DNA of 64,000 bases from Muribaculaceae bacterium. Lineage in GTDB: Bacteria; Bacteroidota; Bacteroidia; Bacteroidales; Muribaculaceae. Of this stretch, positions 59,186 through 64,000 are shown piece by piece. Under the pieces are notes generated by a model, which saw only the letters and a program-made list of their open reading frames with translations, made no database searches and was not told where the DNA came from. Position 1 is the first letter of the stretch; each line of letters starts with the position of its first letter. A program made the translations under genes and the position numbers. The stretch lies in the NCBI GenBank assembly GCA_017427945.1, contig JAFRRT010000022.1, positions 36,278-100,277 on the forward strand. The letters are read 5' to 3'.

Positions 59186-60169
59186 ATGCTGAACGCTAAG
59201 ATTACCGGCATCGCATCCTATCTCCCGGACGATATTCTGGACAACGAGATGCTCTCGCAGATGGTGGACACCAGTGACGAGTGGATCATGACCCGCGTGG
59301 GCGTTAAGGAACGTCGCATCCTCAAGAAACCCGTCGGCTCATCATGGATGGGCATTCAGGCGGTGAACAAGCTGCTTGAGGAGACCGGCACCGACCGCAA
59401 CGACATCGATCTGCTCATCTGCCCGACTTCCAATCCCGACCACAGGTTCCCCTCAACGGCATCGATCATTGCTCATGGCACTGGCATTGAGAAGAAATGC
59501 TATGCCTATGACATTCAAGCCGCTTGCGCAGGATTCCTCGTTGGGCTTTATGAGGCCACCGCGTTTATCCGCGCCGGTATCTACAAGAAAGTCATTGTTG
59601 TTTCGGCCGAGAAGATGTCGAGCATGGTGGACTACAACGACCGTGCGACATGCCCCCTGTTCGGTGACGCGGCAGCATGCATGCTGCTGGAGCCCACCGA
59701 GGAGAACATCGGCGTGATGGACGGCGTTTTCCACGTGGACGGTTCAGGCCTCGAGCACCTGGTCTATAAGGCAGGTGGCTCAGCGCTGCGCACCAGCCAC
59801 GAGACCGTTGACGCCAACTTCCACTGCGTTTATCAGGAAGGACGTGCGGTCTATCGCCACGCCGTCATCGACATGCTCACCTCCAGCCGCGACGTGATGA
59901 AGCGCAACAACCTTACCAACGAGGACATTCAGTGGTTTGTACCTCATCAGGCCAACATGCGCATCATCGAGGCCGTCGGTGCTCGACTGGGCATCCCCGA
60001 GGACAAGGTGCTGGTCAACATCCTGGAGCGCGGCAACACCAGCGCAGCCAGCATCCCCTTGTGCCTTGACGAGAACAAGCACCGCCTCAAGAAGGGCGAC
60101 AAGTTGGTCCTCACCGCCTTTGGCGCCGGATTCACTTGGGGTGCGCTCTATCTCATCTGGTCGCTATAA
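59186..60169 (+). CDS. fabH: 3-oxoacyl-[acyl-carrier-protein] synthase III
   Basis: A 327-residue thiolase-fold enzyme that starts fatty-acid synthesis by joining acetyl-CoA and malonyl-ACP. The active-site triad is Cys114 in DIQAACAGFLVG, His in WFVPHQANMRI (about 253) and Asn in ERGNTSAASIP (about 284). The 166-bp leader before it has no strong terminator, so it is probably co-transcribed with rpmF. The usual plsX gene is absent between rpmF and fabH. Confidence 0.96.
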   Translation: MLNAKITGIASYLPDDILDNEMLSQMVDTSDEWIMTRVGVKERRILKKPVGSSWMGIQAVNKLLEETGTDRNDIDLLICPTSNPDHRFPSTASIIAHGTGIEKKCYAYDIQAACAGFLVGLYEATAFIRAGIYKKVIVVSAEKMSSMVDYNDRATCPLFGDAAACMLLEPTEENIGVMDGVFHVDGSGLEHLVYKAGGSALRTSHETVDANFHCVYQEGRAVYRHAVIDMLTSSRDVMKRNNLTNEDIQWFVPHQANMRIIEAVGARLGIPEDKVLVNILERGNTSAASIPLCLDENKHRLKKGDKLVLTAFGAGFTWGALYLIWSL

Positions 60170-60189
60170 AGCGCCCGGACACATCACCT

Positions 60190-60234
60190 GAAGCATCACT
60201 ACTCAATACCTCCACACACGAGTAGCGATGCTTC
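60190..60234 (+). terminator. Hairpin between fabH and era
   Basis: GAAGCATC-CTACTC (60190-60204) pairs with GAGTAG-GATGCTTC (60220-60234). The T-run is weak (TTGAATG), so it may be an attenuator or partial terminator between fabH and era. Confidence 0.55.
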
Positions 60235-60276
60235 TTGAATGAACAAACCCGACAAGAAACTAAAAACTTAAATACA

Positions 60277-61158
60277 ATGCATCGAGCAGGATTTGTCAAC
60301 ATCGTGGGAAACCCCAACGTGGGAAAATCGACACTGAGCAACCGCTTGGTGGGTGAACGCCTGTCCATCATCACCAGCAAGTCACAGACCACCCGCCACC
60401 GCATCATGGGTATCGTGAACGGCGAGGACTACCAGATTGTGTTCAGCGACACACCTGGAGTGCTCAAGCCCAAGTTCCGTCTGCAGCAGAGCATGCTGGA
60501 GTATTCGACCGGCGCCCTTGTCGATGCCGATGTGCTGCTCTATGTCACCGACGTGGTGGAATCGCCCACCAAGAACCAGGAATTTCTGGACAAGGTGGCC
60601 AAAGAAACCATCCCCATCCTGCTCATCATCAACAAGATTGACCTGCTCAAGGGCAACGATGACCTCATGCGTATCATTGACCAGTGGAAGCAGCTCCTGC
60701 CCAATGCCGAGGTCTTCCCGACCAGCGCTCTGGAAAACTTCAACGTGGACAACATCATGAAGCGCATCGTCGAGCTGCTGCCCGAGAGCCCGCCCTACTT
60801 CGGCAAGGACGCGCTGACCGACCGCAGCAGCCGCTTCTTTGTCACCGAGATTGTGCGCGAGAAGATTTTGATGACCTATGACAAAGAGGTGCCCTATGCC
60901 ACCCAGGTCATTGTCGAGAAGTTTGACGAGGACGAGAAGTCGATACACATCATGGCGGTCATCTATGTTGAGCGCAATAGCCAAAAGGGCATCATCATCG
61001 GCCACCAGGGCCGAAAGCTCAAACATGTGGGCATCGAGGCCCGCAAGGACATCGAGAAGTTCTTTGAAAAAAAGGTGTTCCTTGAACTGTATGTGAAGGT
61101 CGAAAAAGACTGGCGCAACCAGGAGAGTAAGCTGCGCGCCTTTGGCTATATCGAGTGA
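60277..61158 (+). CDS. era: GTPase Era
   Basis: A 293-residue ribosome-assembly GTPase that binds 16S rRNA. G1 is [18 protein letters not shown]3 DTPGV, and G4 INKIDLL; the C-terminal KH domain has VERNSQKGIIIGHQGRKLKHVG. The start chosen is ATG at 60277 (MHRAGF), where the family begins. Confidence 0.97.
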   Translation: MHRAGFVNIVGNPNVGKSTLSNRLVGERLSIITSKSQTTRHRIMGIVNGEDYQIVFSDTPGVLKPKFRLQQSMLEYSTGALVDADVLLYVTDVVESPTKNQEFLDKVAKETIPILLIINKIDLLKGNDDLMRIIDQWKQLLPNAEVFPTSALENFNVDNIMKRIVELLPESPPYFGKDALTDRSSRFFVTEIVREKILMTYDKEVPYATQVIVEKFDEDEKSIHIMAVIYVERNSQKGIIIGHQGRKLKHVGIEARKDIEKFFEKKVFLELYVKVEKDWRNQESKLRAFGYIE

Positions 61159-61251
61159 TTCAAGTAATGAGCTCATTACTTGAAGTTTAAAGTTTAGGGT
61201 TTAACGTTTAGAGAATAATAACCAACAGCTAAAAGCTAAAAAATAAAAGAT

Positions 61252-62565
61252 ATGGGACGTTTAGTAGCTATCGTGGGAAGGCCCAATGTGGGCAAGTCAA
61301 CCCTGTTTAACCGCCTGACGCAAACCCGCGCCGCCATCGTCAACGACTTGAGCGGCACCACGCGTGACCGCCAATACGGCAAAATGGAGTGGAACGGCGT
61401 GGAAATGTCGGTCGTCGATACCGGTGGATGGGTTGTCAACAGTGAGGACATCTTTGAGGAGGAAATCAACAAGCAGGTTCACCTCGCCATCGACGAGGCC
61501 GATGTCATCCTCTTTGTCGTGGACATCAAGAACGGCATCACCGACCTTGATGACCATGTTGCCGACATCCTCAGGCGCACTTCCAAGCCCGTGATTGTCG
61601 TTGCCAACAAGGACGACAACAACCAGAACATGTATGCCGAGGCCGAGTTCTACTCACTGGGCCTGGGGCAGCCGTTCTCTATCTCGGCCATCAACGGCAA
61701 CGGTACCGGTGACCTGCTCGACGAGGTGGTCAAGCAGATGCCCGACAAAGCCGAGGAAGCCCTTGAAGAGGATTTGCCCCGCATAGCCATCGTGGGCAGG
61801 CCCAACGCCGGCAAGTCGTCGCTGGTGAACTCACTGATGGACGAGCAACGCAACATCGTCACCGACATCGCCGGAACGACCCGCGACAGCATCTACTCGC
61901 GCTACAACAAGTTCGGCTTCAACTTCTACCTGGTGGATACCGCCGGCATCCGCAAGAAGAACAAGGTGAATGAGGACATTGAGTATTACTCGGTGCTACG
62001 CTCCATCCGCGCCATCGAGAACAGCGATGTGTGCATCCTGCTCATTGACGCCACCCGCGGCATCGAATCTCAGGACGTGAACATCTTCTCCATCATCCAA
62101 AAGAACCGCAAGGGCCTTGTCGTGCTCGTCAACAAGTGGGACCTCACCGAGAACAAGACGCAGCAGGCCATCGACCACTTTGAGGCGACCATCCGCGAGC
62201 GTTTTGCACCGTTCACCGACTTCCCCATCATCTTTGGTTCGGCGCTCACCAAGCAGCGCATCCACAAGGTGCTGCAGACCGCCCAGGAGGTTTACAACAA
62301 CCGCCACATCACCATCCCCACCTCGCAGCTCAACAACGTGCTGCAGGCCGCCATCCAGGCGTTCCCGCCCCCTGCCGTCAAGGGCAAGTATGTGAAAATC
62401 AAATACATCACCATGCTCAAGGGCGCCCATGTTCCCACGTTTATCTTCTTCTGTAACCTGCCGCAGTGGATCAAGGATCCCTACAAGCGCTACCTGGAGA
62501 ACAAGATACGCGAGAACTGGAACCTGCATGGCACTACCATCAATTTATTTTTCCGCGAGAAGTAA
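61252..62565 (+). CDS. der: GTPase Der (EngA)
   Basis: A 437-residue GTPase with two tandem G domains and a C-terminal KH-like domain, needed for 50S subunit assembly. The first P-loop is [14 protein letters not shown], the second [18 protein letters not shown] and DTAG give the two G3 motifs. The C-terminal part ends [13 protein letters not shown]. It follows era after 93 bp, with a heptad AGTTTA-like repeat between. Confidence 0.97.
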   Translation: MGRLVAIVGRPNVGKSTLFNRLTQTRAAIVNDLSGTTRDRQYGKMEWNGVEMSVVDTGGWVVNSEDIFEEEINKQVHLAIDEADVILFVVDIKNGITDLDDHVADILRRTSKPVIVVANKDDNNQNMYAEAEFYSLGLGQPFSISAINGNGTGDLLDEVVKQMPDKAEEALEEDLPRIAIVGRPNAGKSSLVNSLMDEQRNIVTDIAGTTRDSIYSRYNKFGFNFYLVDTAGIRKKNKVNEDIEYYSVLRSIRAIENSDVCILLIDATRGIESQDVNIFSIIQKNRKGLVVLVNKWDLTENKTQQAIDHFEATIRERFAPFTDFPIIFGSALTKQRIHKVLQTAQEVYNNRHITIPTSQLNNVLQAAIQAFPPPAVKGKYVKIKYITMLKGAHVPTFIFFCNLPQWIKDPYKRYLENKIRENWNLHGTTINLFFREK

Positions 62566-62605
62566 TCGGCAGTGTATCAGGCCCCTACCATTTTCGTTAG
62601 GAATT

Positions 62606-62654
62606 ATTTAGCATTTTTATTCAAAAAAACACTAAAAAGTTTGGAATGCTAAAT
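62606..62654. repeat. 10-bp inverted repeat overlapping a promoter
   Basis: ATTTAGCATT (62606-62615) is repeated in inverse at 62645-62654. The right arm lies in the spacer of the promoter at 62640-62671 and could be an operator. Confidence 0.55.
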
Positions 62655-62671
62655 TTTTGGTATTAACTTTG
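62640..62671 (+). promoter_or_regulatory. Promoter TTTG-N20-TAACTTTG with no near gene
   Basis: TTTG at 62640-62643 and TAACTTTG at 62664-62671 with a 20-bp spacer. The first long gene downstream starts 440 bp later. Confidence 0.65.
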
Positions 62672-63112
62672 CAGCATCAATAGACAAGCAACAAAAAACA
62701 TATATACTTGAATTTTGGTTATGAAGATGGTGTGCTTTTGTGAAAAAGTGCACTTTCGCTTTATATATACCTCTACTTTTTATAGGCGTTAGGCGTTAGG
62801 TAGCTGGCGCACTTTTCCCCCACGCCAAGGCACTAAGCCGCTAAGTATTTTATCACGCTCGCTTTGCTCGCGGAAATTAAACAAATTTTTGTTTTAAAAA
62901 TTTATATATAATTCTGTCTAATTTCCCGCCCATAGGGCGGTAAAGAGGAGCGCGTCAGCCCTTAATGCCTGATGCCTAAAACCTAATGCCTTGATGAGCG
63001 CCTGAGCACGAAGAAAGATTACAGTGTTGAAAAACTAAGGGCCGAGAAATGGAAAAATGAAAACTTTATTGTATCTTTGCCATCAAATTAACTATTTCAA
63101 GTTTACACCATT
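62672..63112. other. Long leader or non-coding region, about 440 bp
   Basis: It holds a small frame (62721-62792), GGCGTTA and TGCCT-type repeats near 62783-62806 and 62965-62990, and a GC hairpin CCGCCC/GGGCGG at 62926-62940. A second -7 like box (TATCTTTG) for the next gene lies at 63072-63079. Nothing else is clear. Confidence 0.45.
62721..62792 (+). CDS. Possible 23-residue small protein
   Basis: The short frame is the first ATG after the promoter at 62640, about 50 bp downstream of its -7 box. The peptide is MKMVCFCEKVHFRF followed by nine more residues, with two Cys and several aromatic and basic residues. No family is recognised. It may be a leader peptide, or chance. Confidence 0.2.
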   Translation: MKMVCFCEKVHFRFIYTSTFYRR

Positions 63113-63811
63113 ATGAAGACAATCAAACTGTTGGTCATCTCAATGACCGTGATGATAGCTGCTGCCCCTGCAGCTATGGCCCAGTCGTCGACCCAAAATG
63201 TGCAGCAACTCGAGAAAAACATTGAGCAGCACGAGCAGAACATCAAGGACAAGGAATCGGCCATCAAGGATCTTGAAGAGCGCATCGATGACCTCAAGTC
63301 CCAGCTCAAGCAACTGGAGTCCCAAAAGAAATCCCTTGAAAAGGAACTGAAAGAAGAGACCAAACTGCGCAAGCAGACCTTTACCACCCGCGACGAGCTG
63401 GTCTATGACCAGGAAATCGTTGATGTCCTCTACAGCCCCTATGACAAGGGCGATGTCGAGGAAGCGCTCCGCAGCTTCGAGGGCATGGAGACCAAGGAAA
63501 TCCTGAAGAAAAAGGAGCTTGTCGAGAAATATGGCGAGTACACCAAGAACCTCAAAGAATTCCTCGAGAAGCAGAAATCTGAGTTGACCAAGGCCAAATG
63601 GACCTACCATTCATCGACCAGCGACGTGTACAAGAAGTTTGAAAAAGGCCTCAAGGGCACCAAGTACTGGAAGATCTACAACAAGAAAGAGAAAAACGAG
63701 AGCATCGACTATCTGGACCGCGTAATGGACAAAATCATGCGCTTCAAGAACGACGGTCTCAAGAACGAGACACAGCTCAACGAAGTCATCAACATGCTCT
63801 ATGCCAAGTAA
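63113..63811 (+). CDS. Exported coiled-coil protein
   Basis: A 232-residue exported protein with signal peptide to about residue 24 (PAAMAQSS). Residues about 30-90 are a long heptad coiled coil (VQQLEKNIEQHEQNIKDKESA and LEERIDDLKSQLKQLE), followed by a helical region with no membrane segment and a Lys-rich C-terminal half. It may be periplasmic and act as a spacer or structural protein. Some Bacteroidota envelope proteins share such coiled coils, but no specific family is recognised. It has a terminator at 63832. Confidence 0.82.
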   Translation: MKTIKLLVISMTVMIAAAPAAMAQSSTQNVQQLEKNIEQHEQNIKDKESAIKDLEERIDDLKSQLKQLESQKKSLEKELKEETKLRKQTFTTRDELVYDQEIVDVLYSPYDKGDVEEALRSFEGMETKEILKKKELVEKYGEYTKNLKEFLEKQKSELTKAKWTYHSSTSDVYKKFEKGLKGTKYWKIYNKKEKNESIDYLDRVMDKIMRFKNDGLKNETQLNEVINMLYAK

Positions 63812-63831
63812 GTGCCTCTCACCAAAACAAG

Positions 63832-63866
63832 AATCGCTGACAGCCTCCGTTGCAAGCGATTTTTTG
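63832..63866 (+). terminator. Intrinsic terminator
   Basis: AATCGCT (63832-63838) pairs with AGCGATT (63855-63861), followed by TTTT and a T-rich stretch. It ends the coiled-coil gene. Confidence 0.85.
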
Positions 63867-63901
63867 TTCTTGTTAGTCCCTTTGTTAGTCCCAGTGGGGT
63901 T

Positions 63902-63942
63902 ATTGAAAAAGAAAAGGCACTTACAAACCGTATTGCAAGTGC
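63902..63942 (-). terminator. Terminator after tRNA-Met
   Basis: GCACTT-CAA (63917-63925) pairs with TTG-AAGTGC (63933-63942), with T-rich sequence after it on the minus strand. It lies 16 bp past the tRNA 3' end. Confidence 0.8.
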
Positions 63943-63958
63943 TTGATTTTCAGTTTTG

Positions 63959-64000
63959 TGGTCCCACTTGGGCTTGAACCAAGGACTCCCTGATTATGAG
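63959..64000 (-). tRNA. tRNA-Met (CAU), 3' part only
   Basis: The visible 42 nt run from the anticodon loop CTCATAA (anticodon CAT) through variable loop GAGTC, T-arm CTTGG-TTCAAGC-CCAAG (perfect) to the acceptor strand TGGGACC and discriminator A. The 5' half lies beyond the window. Elongator Met is most likely; an Ile-type CAU is not excluded. Confidence 0.85.

Overview
The window looks like chromosomal DNA of a gut-type Bacteroidales bacterium (Bacteroidota), perhaps Muribaculaceae or Prevotellaceae; the family is inference. Signs are Bacteroidota promoters (TTTG or close, about 20 nt, then TAnnTTTG) in front of many genes, FecI/FecR-type sigma/anti-sigma genes beside a TonB-dependent receptor, lipid genes of the glsA/glsB type, DUF4251, DUF4886, DUF4919 and DUF2851 proteins, BspA-like leucine-rich repeat proteins and a type IX secretion-like C-terminus. 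No transposase, integrase, CRISPR array or rRNA was seen.

Layout. 1-2.5 kb (minus): a Wzi-like outer-membrane gene cut by the window edge, behind a glsA-glsB pair for N-acylated amino-acid lipids. 2.6-7.2 kb (plus): a large membrane protein, a small beta-barrel and three lipoproteins, each with its own terminator. 7.2-11.3 kb (minus): AlkZ-related protein, O-methyltransferase, aroQ, a MaoC hydratase, a LolC/E-like permease and rbfA. 11.4-20 kb (minus): a dockerin-tagged secreted protein, an M16 peptidase, a small membrane protein and a 1297-residue modular SGNH protein. 20-27 kb: two ECF sigma modules around an MsbA-like exporter; the second is a complete sigma / anti-sigma / STN-TonB receptor signalling cassette. 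27-30.5 kb: kbl, a glucosaminidase, cdd and an L,D-transpeptidase. 30.5-35.3 kb (minus): two paralogous BspA-like genes downstream of tRNA-Phe, each followed by a copy of the tRNA-Phe 3' tail plus terminator. 35.4-43.9 kb: DUF2851, PBP1A, a glycosyltransferase with a duplicated promoter, a Rieske-like lipoprotein, an NlpC/P60 hydrolase and an esterase fusion. 44-56.8 kb: Rel/SpoT, a PgpH-like HD phosphodiesterase, an acyl-CoA ligase, nagB, surE, gltX. 56.9-62.6 kb (plus): waaA, yceD, rpmF, fabH, era, der. The end holds a coiled-coil secreted protein and the 3' part of tRNA-Met.

How the genes work together. Most of the content is envelope biology: membrane lipids (gls, fabH, acyl-CoA ligase), LPS core (waaA), peptidoglycan (PBP1A, glucosaminidase, L,D-transpeptidase, NlpC/P60), lipoprotein trafficking (LolC/E-like) and surface proteins. 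The rest is housekeeping for translation and ribosome assembly (rbfA, era, der, rpmF, gltX) and nucleotide second messengers (Rel/SpoT, PgpH-like).

The least explained signals lie between genes: a 23-bp palindrome, tandem at two of three loci, always placed between an upstream terminator and a leftward promoter; a candidate structured RNA at about 36.8-37.0 kb; the triplicated tRNA-Phe tail/terminator; and a strong promoter with a flanking inverted repeat at 62.6 kb that has no obvious gene within 400 bp. All calls rest on reading the sequence; no database search was possible.
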